The translations under genes were made by a program, and so were the position numbers. A model generated the notes under the pieces. It ran no database searches. It worked only from the letters and a program-made list of their open reading frames with translations, and was not told the DNA's origin. A DNA stretch of 61,344 bases from RGIG8597 sp045133795 (GTDB lineage: Bacteria > Spirochaetota > GWE2-31-10): positions 1 through 61,344 of the forward strand of contig JBGUUT010000100.1 of assembly GCA_045133795.1 (NCBI GenBank), written 5' to 3'. Shown piece after piece: positions 17,192-25,347 of the stretch; within the stretch, counting starts at the first letter, position 1; every line of letters begins with the position of its first letter.

Positions 17192-19105
17192 ATGAGTAAA
17201 ATTATAGGTATTGACCTTGGAACAACAAATTCATGTGTAGCGGTAATGGATGGTTCGGAAGCTACCGTTATTGTAAATTCAGAAGGACAAAGAACTACTC
17301 CTTCTATAGTTGCGTATACAGCAAAAGGTGAGCGTTTAGTAGGACAATCTGCTAAAAATCAGATGGTAACAAATCCTAAAAATACTATTTTTTCTGTAAA
17401 AAGATTTATGGGACGAAGATTTAATGAAGTTGGTGATGAAAACCAATTATTGCCTTATCAAGTTGTTGCCGGTTCAAATGGAGATGTAAGAGTAAAAGTG
17501 GATGATAAAGAATTTTCTCCACCAGAAATAAGTGCTGCAATTCTTCAGAAGATGAAAGCAACGGCAGAAGAATTTCTTGGAGAAAAAATTACAGAAGCAG
17601 TTATTACTGTTCCTGCATATTTTAATGATGCTCAAAGACAAGCAACAAAAGATGCCGGAAGAATCGCAGGATTGGAAGTAAAAAGAATTATTAATGAACC
17701 AACAGCAGCTTCTTTGGCTTTTGGTATGGATAAAAAGAAAGAAGGTAAAATCGCTGTATATGACCTTGGTGGTGGTACATTTGATATTTCTATTCTTGAA
17801 ATCGGTGACGGTGTATTTGAAGTAAAATCTACTAATGGAGACACTCACTTAGGTGGAGATAATTTTGACCATGTATTGATTGAATGGATGATTTCTGAAT
17901 TTAAATCTCAATCAGGAATTGATTTGTCTTCAGATACAATGGCATTGCAACGTTTGAAAGAAGCTGCTGAAAAAGCTAAAATTGAATTGTCTAATAAACA
18001 AAATGCAGATATCAATTTGCCGTTTATTACTGCAGACAGTACTGGTCCTAAACATTTAGTATTAAACATAACACGTGCTAAATTTGAACAATTAATCGGT
18101 GATTTGGTTAGAAAAACAGAAGGTCCTTGTCAGACAGCTTTGAATGATGCGGGATTGAGTGCCAGTGAAATTGATGAAGTAATTCTTGTTGGTGGTTCAA
18201 CTAGAATTCCTATGGTTCAAGAATTGGTTAGAAAAGTTTTTGGAAAAGAGCCTTCAAAAGGTGTAAATCCGGATGAAGCAGTTGCTGTAGGTGCAGCAGT
18301 TCAAGGTGGAATTCTTTCTGGAAATGTAAAAGATATTCTATTGCTTGATGTAACTCCGTTGTCTTTGGGTATTGAAACATTAGGTGGAGTAATGACTGTT
18401 TTGATTCCTAAAAATACAACAATTCCAAAAACAGAAAAACAAGTTTTCTCAACTGCTGCAGACAGTCAAACTGCAGTATCTATTCACGTTCTTCAAGGTG
18501 AAAGAAAAATGGCAGGACAAAATCGTTCTATCGGAAAATTTGACCTTGTTGGTATTCCTCCTGCTCCACGTGGAGTTCCTCAAATTGAAGTAACTTTTGA
18601 CATTGATGCTAATGGTATTCTTCATGTAAGTGCTAAAGATTTGGGTACTGGTAAAGAGCAGAAAATCAGAATTGAAGCATCTTCTGGATTGAGTGAAGAC
18701 GAAATCAAAAAAATGGTTCAGGATGCGGAACTTCATGCGGCTGAAGATGAAAAACAAAAAGAAACTATTGAAGCCAGAAATTTAGCGGATTCAATGATTT
18801 ATCAAACAGAAAAATCATTAACTGAATTTGGTGATAAAATTGGTGAAGATGATAAAAATGCAATAAATTCAGCAATTGCAGAATTGAAAAAAGTTTTAGA
18901 GGATTCTAATTCTGATGCAGCTGTAATTAAAGCTAAAACAGAAGAACTTCAAAAAGCATCTTACAAATTGGCTGAAGAAATGTATAAAAATACAGCTCAA
19001 AATCAAGGTGCTGCAGGTGAAGCGAATGCGGAAGCTAACAATACCACAAATCATAATACAACTGCAGAAGATGCAGATTATGAAGTTGTAGATGATGACA
19101 AATAA
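17192..19105 (+). CDS. dnaK: Chaperone DnaK (Hsp70)
   Basis: ATP-driven chaperone. The nucleotide-binding domain starts IIGIDLGTTNSCVAVM, followed by GIVAYDLGGGTFDIS-type (here KIAVYDLGGGTFDIS) and EVILVGGSTRIPMV motifs. The linker reads VKDILLLDVTPLSLGIET. The C-terminal lid ends in the usual acidic DYEVVDDDK tail. Length 637 is standard. GGAGAAAC precedes the ATG. A large folded element lies between it and dnaJ. Confidence 0.98.
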   Translation: MSKIIGIDLGTTNSCVAVMDGSEATVIVNSEGQRTTPSIVAYTAKGERLVGQSAKNQMVTNPKNTIFSVKRFMGRRFNEVGDENQLLPYQVVAGSNGDVRVKVDDKEFSPPEISAAILQKMKATAEEFLGEKITEAVITVPAYFNDAQRQATKDAGRIAGLEVKRIINEPTAASLAFGMDKKKEGKIAVYDLGGGTFDISILEIGDGVFEVKSTNGDTHLGGDNFDHVLIEWMISEFKSQSGIDLSSDTMALQRLKEAAEKAKIELSNKQNADINLPFITADSTGPKHLVLNITRAKFEQLIGDLVRKTEGPCQTALNDAGLSASEIDEVILVGGSTRIPMVQELVRKVFGKEPSKGVNPDEAVAVGAAVQGGILSGNVKDILLLDVTPLSLGIETLGGVMTVLIPKNTTIPKTEKQVFSTAADSQTAVSIHVLQGERKMAGQNRSIGKFDLVGIPPAPRGVPQIEVTFDIDANGILHVSAKDLGTGKEQKIRIEASSGLSEDEIKKMVQDAELHAAEDEKQKETIEARNLADSMIYQTEKSLTEFGDKIGEDDKNAINSAIAELKKVLEDSNSDAAVIKAKTEELQKASYKLAEEMYKNTAQNQGAAGEANAEANNTTNHNTTAEDADYEVVDDDK

Positions 19106-19144
19106 ATAATTTGTTTTTTTAAGAAAAAGATTTTATCATTTATT

Positions 19145-19205
19145 GAAATATCGGAGTTTTTTAGTCTTAGACTAATTTAAGCAATAGTGCTTACTCCGAT
19201 ATTTC
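19145..19205 (+). other. Folded intercistronic element between dnaK and dnaJ
   Basis: A 13-bp perfect closing stem (19145-19157 with 19193-19205) encloses two hairpins: TAGT/ACTA (19162-19165/19171-19174) and AAGCA/TGCTT (19179-19183/19188-19192). This makes a three-way junction. No T-run follows on the plus strand, so it is not a simple terminator. It stops 23 bases before the dnaJ ATG. Confidence 0.75.
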
Positions 19206-19227
19206 CATTAGAAGAGAGAGAATAAAT

Positions 19228-20349
19228 ATGGCAAAAAGAGATTGTTATGAGATACTCGGTATTTCAAAAACCGCAAGTGCTGATGAAATAAAAAAAGCAT
19301 ATCGTAAATTGGCAATGCAATATCATCCGGACAGAAATCCGGGAGATAAAGTTGCCGAAGAAAAATTTAAAGAAGCATCTGATGCTTATGCAATTCTTTC
19401 TGATGAAAATAAAAGAAAAATGTATGATCAATACGGATATCGCGGAGTTGAAGAAGGCGGCGGAGGAAGTGGTTTCGGCGGTGGTTTTGAGGATATTTTC
19501 GGCGGTGGTTTCAGCGGCGGTTTTGAAGATTTGTTTGGTTCGTTTTTTGGAGGAGGAAGTCGTAGAACTTCTCAATCTCAACGTGGAAATGACCTTCTTT
19601 ATACAATGGAAATAACATTAGAAGATGCTGTTTTGGGAAAGACAACAGAAATTTCTTTTGAAAAAGATTGTAAATGTGAAAAATGTCATGGTTCCGGTTC
19701 TCGAAGCGGAAAAGGGAAAAAAACTTGTCCGACATGTCACGGTGCAGGTCAAGTAAGAAGAACGCAAGGGTTCTTTTCTATGGCAACTAATTGTCCGACT
19801 TGTTATGGTTCCGGAAGTGTAATTGAGGATCCATGTAGTGGATGTCGCGGTACAGGTATTGGTAAGAAAAAAATTAGTAAGACAATAAAAGTTCCTGCGG
19901 GTATTGACAGTGGGAAAAAAATGATACTGCGTGGGGAGGGGGATGAAGGTCCTAACGGAGGTAGTGCCGGGGATTTAATTCTGAAATTTATAGTTAAACC
20001 GCATCAGTATTATCAAAGATCGGGAAATGATTTGAAATTGTTTATTCCGATAACTTATATGCAGGCTGTTCTCGGAGATGATATAAATATAAAATTATTA
20101 AATGAAAAGAATATTAAAGTAAAAATTCCAGAAAATTGTGAAAATGGAAAAATTTTACGAATAAGAAATGAAGGTGTGGAAATTTTAGGTTCGGCCGGAC
20201 GAAAAGGGGATTTATACTTACAGTTTATCATTGATGTTCCTGCAAAATCCTCTAAGGAAGAAAAGGCTTTGTTGGAAAAGTTACGAGAGCTTCGCGGAGA
20301 AAATAAGCAGCCTCAACCTAAAAAATTATCAGAAATTCCTTTTGATTGA
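19228..20349 (+). CDS. dnaJ: Chaperone DnaJ (Hsp40, type I)
   Basis: Co-chaperone that stimulates DnaK ATPase. J domain at residues 1-70 with HPD in YHPDRNPGD. A Gly/Phe-rich linker (about residues 75-115) follows. The zinc domain has four CxxCxGxG-type repeats (CEKCHGSG, CPTCHGAG, CPTCYGSG, CSGCRGTG, about residues 150-215). The C-terminal substrate-binding domains end at residue 373. All type I features are complete. A weak AGAGAGAG site precedes the ATG. Confidence 0.97.
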   Translation: MAKRDCYEILGISKTASADEIKKAYRKLAMQYHPDRNPGDKVAEEKFKEASDAYAILSDENKRKMYDQYGYRGVEEGGGGSGFGGGFEDIFGGGFSGGFEDLFGSFFGGGSRRTSQSQRGNDLLYTMEITLEDAVLGKTTEISFEKDCKCEKCHGSGSRSGKGKKTCPTCHGAGQVRRTQGFFSMATNCPTCYGSGSVIEDPCSGCRGTGIGKKKISKTIKVPAGIDSGKKMILRGEGDEGPNGGSAGDLILKFIVKPHQYYQRSGNDLKLFIPITYMQAVLGDDINIKLLNEKNIKVKIPENCENGKILRIRNEGVEILGSAGRKGDLYLQFIIDVPAKSSKEEKALLEKLRELRGENKQPQPKKLSEIPFD

Positions 20350-20387
20350 TTTTATTAAATGTAATTTTTTTTTCTTTAAAAAAAAGA

Positions 20388-20415
20388 TTGAATTTTTAAT
20401 GCAGTTATTTATAAT
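20388..20415 (+). promoter_or_regulatory. Putative promoter of the HAMP-like gene
   Basis: TTGAAT (20388-20393), 16 bases, perfect TATAAT (20410-20415), then AGGAGGAG before the GTG start. Confidence 0.65.
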
Positions 20416-20448
20416 AAAGAAAAAAATATAACGGTTCAGGAGGAGCTT

Positions 20449-21147
20449 GTGTCTAAGTCTAAAAGAAAAAATTATTTAATCGATAAACCGTTCCAATTGG
20501 GTTTTATTTTTAAATACCTTTCTGTTATTTTGGTAACAGTAATGTTTTGTTTCGGTTTAACTGCACTTTATTATTATTATGATAATCTTTTTGGTGATAA
20601 TAAAGTAAATGAGTCTGTTACTATTAAATATCATGCACCTTTGCATATTGAAATTTCAGAGAATGATAAAGGTAAATTTAAAATATCAGATAAAGTAGGT
20701 TTTCCTATTTATAATTTGAATATTAAAGAGTTAACTGTTTATAAAGATAAAGACGGAACTTATAAAAATTTGAATAGAGATTTATTAAGATATAATCCTT
20801 CTATTTACAGAAATACAGCATATGAATCAGATGCTGTTATTGAGTTAACAAATGAAGATGTTAAGTTGTTGGAAGTAGTTAGAGGACCGTTTGAAAAACA
20901 AACTCAAAGATTTTTTATTATAGTACCACCATTGTTAGTTACTTGTTTAATTTTAATGGTTATTATTGCAGTTTATTCTTTGTTCTTCTCTCATAAAATG
21001 GCAGGACCTGTATACAGAATGAGAATATCTTTAGATAGAATGCTTACAGGCGATTATGATTTCAAAATTCGTGTAAGAAAAAATGACTTTTTCAGAAATA
21101 TTGTAGAGAAAATCGAATTGTTGAGAATGAAACAAAAAGGCGAATAA
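20449..21147 (+). CDS. Two-helix membrane protein with HAMP-like tail
   Basis: GTG start supported by CAGGAGGAG nine bases upstream. Transmembrane helices at about residues 18-40 and 158-184 flank a periplasmic domain of about 115 residues that I do not recognise. The cytoplasmic tail opens FFSHKMAGPVYRMRISLDRM and continues LTGDYDFKIRVRKNDFF, a HAMP-like pattern, but no kinase, chemoreceptor or cyclase domain follows. It may pass a periplasmic signal to another protein. It has its own promoter and terminator, so it is a single-gene unit. Confidence 0.75.
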   Translation: MSKSKRKNYLIDKPFQLGFIFKYLSVILVTVMFCFGLTALYYYYDNLFGDNKVNESVTIKYHAPLHIEISENDKGKFKISDKVGFPIYNLNIKELTVYKDKDGTYKNLNRDLLRYNPSIYRNTAYESDAVIELTNEDVKLLEVVRGPFEKQTQRFFIIVPPLLVTCLILMVIIAVYSLFFSHKMAGPVYRMRISLDRMLTGDYDFKIRVRKNDFFRNIVEKIELLRMKQKGE

Positions 21148-21169
21148 ATAGTTTTTTTTTAAGTATGCA

Positions 21170-21200
21170 AAGCATCGGATTTTATCCGGTGCTTTTTTAA
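21170..21200 (+). terminator. Terminator after the HAMP-like gene
   Basis: AAGCATCGGA (21170-21179) pairs with TCCGGTGCTT (21185-21194), one G·T pair, followed by T-run. Confidence 0.88.
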
Positions 21201-21220
21201 TTTTAGAAAAGGGTTATAAA

Positions 21221-21249
21221 TTGACATGTTAGAACTCTTTTGATATAAA
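21221..21249 (+). promoter_or_regulatory. Promoter of yebC
   Basis: Perfect TTGACA (21221-21226), 17-base spacer, TATAAA (21244-21249), about 40 bases before the TTG start. It has the same consensus quality as the tRNA-Gly promoter. Confidence 0.85.
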
Positions 21250-21289
21250 ATTACATGATTTTATTAAAAAGAAATAAAAGGAGTTAAAA

Positions 21290-22027
21290 TTGTCTGGACA
21301 CAGTAAATGGGCAAATATACAGCATAAAAAAGGAGCGAATGATAAAAAAAGAGCTTCTATTTTTACAAAGATAATTAGAGAATTAACAGTTGCAGCTAAG
21401 GAAGGCGGAACAAATCCCGATGGAAATCCACGACTTAGAATGGCAATAATCAAAGCCAGAGCTGCTAATATGCCGAAAGATACAATGAAAAAGGCAATCG
21501 ATAAAGGTGCCGGCGGTGCAGATGGGGCAAATTATGAAGAGTTTACATATGAAGGTTATGCTCCGGAAGGTGTTGCTATATTAATGGAGATTATGACAGA
21601 CAATAGAAACAGAACCTCTTCTGATGTAAAATCTACATTGTCTAAGAATGGCGGTAATTTGGGTGCTAATGGTTGTGTGTCTTATATCTTCCATAAAAAA
21701 GGTGTTTTAGTATTTGAAAAATCTGTTATTTCTGAAGATGATGCCATGGCTATTGCGATAGATGCAGGAGCTGAAGATGTAATGTCTGAAGATGACAGTG
21801 TTGTTGTATATACTTCGCAAGAAGAGTTTGAAAATGTATTAAAAGCATTTGATGATAAAGGAATTGCACATATATCTGCAGAAGTTACAATGGTGCCTGA
21901 TACTTATCAAGAAGTATCAGCTGATCGTGTAGATAAAATTCTTGCATTAATAGAAAAATTAGAAGAATTTGATGATGTTCAAGCTGTTTATACAAACTTA
22001 AAGATTCCAGAAGATTATCAAGGGTAA
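21290..22027 (+). CDS. YebC/PmpR family protein
   Basis: Conserved 245-residue cytosolic protein of the YebC (TACO1) family, reported as transcriptional regulators and, for some members, as translation factors that relieve ribosome stalling. TTG start after AAGGAG, giving the invariant opening SGHSKWANIQHKKGANDKKR. Family motifs: GGTNPDGNPRLRMAI, YEGYAPEGVAI, DNRNRTSSDVKSTLSKNGGNLG. It is expressed from its own strong promoter with its own terminator, although ruvC follows as in many genomes. Confidence 0.95.
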   Translation: MSGHSKWANIQHKKGANDKKRASIFTKIIRELTVAAKEGGTNPDGNPRLRMAIIKARAANMPKDTMKKAIDKGAGGADGANYEEFTYEGYAPEGVAILMEIMTDNRNRTSSDVKSTLSKNGGNLGANGCVSYIFHKKGVLVFEKSVISEDDAMAIAIDAGAEDVMSEDDSVVVYTSQEEFENVLKAFDDKGIAHISAEVTMVPDTYQEVSADRVDKILALIEKLEEFDDVQAVYTNLKIPEDYQG

Positions 22028-22070
22028 TTTTTTTATTATTTAATGATTTCTTATTTTTATTAAATAGGTT

Positions 22071-22110
22071 ATAGCCATGATGGATTTTTTTCATTATGGC
22101 TATTTGTTTT
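22071..22110 (+). terminator. Terminator after yebC
   Basis: ATAGCCATGATG (22071-22082) pairs with CATTATGGCTAT (22092-22103), one G·T pair, then TTGTTTT. Confidence 0.82.
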
Positions 22111-22146
22111 AATGGATATTGTATTATTTAAAATAAGAGGAATAAA

Positions 22147-22641
22147 TTGATTACTATAGGAATAGACCCCGGAATTGAACGAATAGGTGTGGGTGTTGTA
22201 GAGTCAAATAGCGGTAAAATGAGATTGTTGGCTCATGAATTAATCAAAACACCTTCATCTATGACAACAGCTGAAAGACTTTCAATGTTGTATGATAAGT
22301 TAACAGATTTTATTAAGGAATATAAAGCTGATAATGCGGCTGTAGAAGAATTGTTTTTTGCAAGAAATACTACAACGGCGATTGTTGTTGCACAAGCACG
22401 CGGTGTTATTTTATTAGCATTGCAAAAAGCCGGACTTCCTATTTACGAATATACTCCGTTACAAGTGAAACAATCTCTTTTGGGATATGGACGAGCGGAT
22501 AAAAAACAGATTCAATATATGATAAAAATGATGCTTGGGGATTCAGCTCCAAAGCAAGATGATGTTGCGGATGCGGTAGCTATTGCAATAACTCATATTA
22601 ATATGAATAGATTAAATGAAAAATTAAAAATATTATCATAG
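22147..22641 (+). CDS. ruvC: Holliday junction resolvase RuvC
   Basis: Dimeric endonuclease that cuts Holliday junctions made by RecA-dependent repair. TTG start after AAGAGGAA, giving ITIGIDPGIERIGVGVV with the first catalytic Asp. VEELFFARNTTTAI carries the catalytic Glu and PKQDDVADAVAIAI the C-terminal Asp pair. Length 164 is normal. It forms a tight unit with ruvA (10-base gap) and ruvB. Confidence 0.96.
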   Translation: MITIGIDPGIERIGVGVVESNSGKMRLLAHELIKTPSSMTTAERLSMLYDKLTDFIKEYKADNAAVEELFFARNTTTAIVVAQARGVILLALQKAGLPIYEYTPLQVKQSLLGYGRADKKQIQYMIKMMLGDSAPKQDDVADAVAIAITHINMNRLNEKLKILS

Positions 22642-22651
22642 GATTTTTTTT

Positions 22652-23218
22652 ATGTATGATTATTTCAGAGGAATATTAGACCGGATAGACGGAAATGTTG
22701 CAATTATTGATGTAAACGGAATCGGTTATAGGGTGAGTTGTTCGCTTCCGGATATAGGAGCACTTTCCATGCAAAAAGGTAAAGAGGTAAAGCTTTTTTT
22801 GCATCTTGTACATAAAGAAGATACTATGTGTTTGTATGGTTTTTTGACAGAAGAAAGTAGAAAAGGTTATGAAGCATTATTAAAAGTGGGCGGAATCGGT
22901 CCGCGAACGGCTTTAAATATGTTATCACGTTGTAATATTGCGACTTTAGCACAATCTATAGAAAATGATGATGTCAGTATTTTAAAGAAAATTCCCGGAA
23001 TCGGAGAAAAAACTGCAAAAAAAATAATTTTAGATTTGAAAGGTAAACTTGCAGATTTAGTTGGAGATAAAATTTCTAAAGACGACCAAGACTTAGTATC
23101 TGCAATGATTTCTATGGGATATAATGAAAATGAAGTATTGAAATGTTATGAAAAAGCCAAGCCTTTTAGTGGGGATTTTTCTGCTGATATAAAGAAGTTC
23201 CTAAAGATGATGAGTTAG
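22652..23218 (+). CDS. ruvA: Holliday junction helicase subunit RuvA
   Basis: Tetrameric junction-binding protein that loads RuvB. Domain I is the OB-fold (residues 1-65, with YDYFRGILDRIDGNVAIIDVNGIGYRV-like strands). Domain II contains two helix-hairpin-helix motifs: LKVGGIGPRTALNML and LKKIPGIGEKTAKKIILDLKGKL. Domain III (about residues 145-188) is the RuvB-contact bundle. Length 188 is typical. Confidence 0.95.
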   Translation: MYDYFRGILDRIDGNVAIIDVNGIGYRVSCSLPDIGALSMQKGKEVKLFLHLVHKEDTMCLYGFLTEESRKGYEALLKVGGIGPRTALNMLSRCNIATLAQSIENDDVSILKKIPGIGEKTAKKIILDLKGKLADLVGDKISKDDQDLVSAMISMGYNENEVLKCYEKAKPFSGDFSADIKKFLKMMS

Positions 23219-23231
23219 ATTTGGAGTATAT

Positions 23232-24245
23232 ATGAACGAAGATAAGCGAGAAGAAGACTTTGACATTGCGTTGAGACCGAGAAGATTGGATGATTTTATC
23301 GGTCAGAAAACTTTTGTTGAAAATTTAGGAATATACATTTCAGCAGCGAAGAAAAGAAATGAACCTTTAGATCATATATTACTTTCCGGACCTCCGGGAT
23401 TAGGAAAGACAACATTGTCAAATATTGTGTCAAAAGAAATGGGAGTAGATTTTAGAGGGACAAGTGCTCCTGTTTTGACAAAAGTCGGAGATTTAGCTGC
23501 AATTCTTACAGATATGAAGCGCGGCGATGTTTTTTTTATTGATGAAATTCATCGTTTAAATAAAAGCGTAGAAGAAGTTTTGTATTCTGCTATGGAAGAT
23601 TTTTCTATTGATATAATAATAGGTCAAGGGCCGGCTGCAAGAACATTGAAAGTTGACATTGAACCTTTTACTTTAGTCGGAGCAACAACTCGTTCCGGAT
23701 TGTTATCGTCCCCGCTTTTGGCTCGATTCGGGATAAATGAGAAACTTGATTTTTATCAAAATGAAGAGCTTTTTAAAATTATAAAGAGAGCTGCTTCTAT
23801 TTTAAAAATAGGTATAGATGAAGATGCCGGAATGTTTTTGGCTGGATGTTCACGAGGGACTCCAAGACGTGCAAACAGTATATTACGACGAGTTCGTGAT
23901 TTTGCACAGGTAAAAGGGAAAACTACGATTACACTTGATGTAGTAAAAGAAGCTTTGGAAAGATTGGGGATTGATAATCTTGGATTGAATAAGAATGACA
24001 AGAAATTGTTAGAAGTTGTAATTAAACATTATGGCGGCGGACCTGTAGGCTGCAAGACTTTAGCTATAAGTTTAGGTGAAGAAGTAGATACAATCGAAGA
24101 TGTTTATGAACCGTATTTAATTCAAATCGGATTTTTGCAAAGAACTCCTCGCGGAAGAGTTGCAACGCAAAAGGCTTATGAGCATTTAGGTTTTGATATT
24201 CCGCTAGATTTTCAAGATGAGGAAGCTAATCTTTTTTCATCGTAA
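23232..24245 (+). CDS. ruvB: Holliday junction helicase ATPase RuvB
   Basis: Hexameric AAA+ motor for branch migration. Walker A is GPPGLGKTT near residue 54, the DEIHR box lies in FFIDEIHRLNKSVEEVLY, followed by sensor GATTRSGLL and the arginine finger region LLARFGI. The C-terminal winged helix ends with FLQRTPRGRVAT. Length 337 is standard. It starts 13 bases after ruvA, and queA follows after 54 bases. Confidence 0.97.
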   Translation: MNEDKREEDFDIALRPRRLDDFIGQKTFVENLGIYISAAKKRNEPLDHILLSGPPGLGKTTLSNIVSKEMGVDFRGTSAPVLTKVGDLAAILTDMKRGDVFFIDEIHRLNKSVEEVLYSAMEDFSIDIIIGQGPAARTLKVDIEPFTLVGATTRSGLLSSPLLARFGINEKLDFYQNEELFKIIKRAASILKIGIDEDAGMFLAGCSRGTPRRANSILRRVRDFAQVKGKTTITLDVVKEALERLGIDNLGLNKNDKKLLEVVIKHYGGGPVGCKTLAISLGEEVDTIEDVYEPYLIQIGFLQRTPRGRVATQKAYEHLGFDIPLDFQDEEANLFSS

Positions 24246-24299
24246 AAGTAGAAAATTACATGATATATATATTTAATGAGGAAAAAAACGAGGTAAAAA

Positions 24300-25334
24300 A
24301 TGCAAACGGAAGATTATAATTTTGAAGTACCTGAACACTTGATAGCACAACATCCTGCGGCTCACAGAAGTGATTCAAAAATGTTAGTGTATTATCGAGA
24401 TTCTAAAAAAATAGAAGATAGAATGTTTAAGGATTTACCGGAGATTTTAGATAATAAGTATCATTTGGTTTTTAATAATTCACGAGTAATTTCATCGCGG
24501 CTTGCGGTGGTAAAAGAAAGTACCGGGCACAAAGGTGAGCTTTTAATTTTAAAGCTTGAAGACGCAAATCATGCGGTAGCATTAACAGATAAAAGCAAAA
24601 AATATAAAAAGGGAGAACGGATTATTCTTCCTTGTGATGATAAAAAATTGGTTTGTGTGGTAGAAGAAGAAATTGATACTTTAAAAAAACGACTTTATTG
24701 TGAAGATGCGATATTTACTGTTGAATATTTGAATAAATACGGAACAATTCCGCTTCCGCCTTATATAAAAAAAGATGTTGATGATGACGACAAGATTCGT
24801 TACCAAACTATTTACAGTAAACCTTATGGGTCGGCTGCAGCTCCTACGGCAGGATTGCACTTTGATGAAAAAGTTTTCTCAGAATTGCAAGCTAAAGGTG
24901 TGAACCATACTTATGTAACTTTGCATGTGGGACTAGGTACATTTCAGCCGATTTACAGTGACACGATAGAAGCACATCAAATTCATCAGGAAGAATATGA
25001 GATTAGTGAAAATGAAGCTCGAGAATTGAATGAAGCTTTATCTTCCGGGAAAATTTTACTTCCGGTGGGAACTACATCTCTTCGTACAATAGAAAGTAAT
25101 TTTGATAACGGAAGTTTTAAATCCGGACATTTTGCAACTCGTCTTTATATAACACCGGGATATGAATTAAAAGCAGCCGGTGCATTGTTTACTAATTTTC
25201 ATACACCTAAATCGTCTTTAGCGGTTTTAGTGTCAGCTATTACGGGATATGATGAATTCAAGAGAATTTATAATCATGCAATAAAGGAAGAATATAGATT
25301 TTTTAGTTATGGTGATTGTATGCTGATTTTATAA
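24300..25334 (+). CDS. queA: tRNA preQ1(34) S-adenosylmethionine ribosyltransferase-isomerase
   Basis: Makes epoxyqueuosine at tRNA position 34 by moving the ribosyl group of SAM to preQ1. Family motifs: DYNFEVPEHLIAQHPA at the N-terminus, VFNNSRVISSRL, GSAAAPTAGLHFDE, HVGLGTFQPI, PVGTTSLRTIES and NFHTPKSSLAVLVSA. Length 344 is normal. GAGGTAAAAA precedes the ATG. Its position after ruvB is common in spirochaetes and other bacteria. Confidence 0.97.
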   Translation: MQTEDYNFEVPEHLIAQHPAAHRSDSKMLVYYRDSKKIEDRMFKDLPEILDNKYHLVFNNSRVISSRLAVVKESTGHKGELLILKLEDANHAVALTDKSKKYKKGERIILPCDDKKLVCVVEEEIDTLKKRLYCEDAIFTVEYLNKYGTIPLPPYIKKDVDDDDKIRYQTIYSKPYGSAAAPTAGLHFDEKVFSELQAKGVNHTYVTLHVGLGTFQPIYSDTIEAHQIHQEEYEISENEARELNEALSSGKILLPVGTTSLRTIESNFDNGSFKSGHFATRLYITPGYELKAAGALFTNFHTPKSSLAVLVSAITGYDEFKRIYNHAIKEEYRFFSYGDCMLIL

Positions 25335-25347
25335 TTAGGAGAAGACA

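Noticed and set aside
17474..17848. Long antisense frames opposite dnaK
   Set aside because: They mirror the codon pattern of dnaK and have no start signals; typical shadows of a highly conserved gene.
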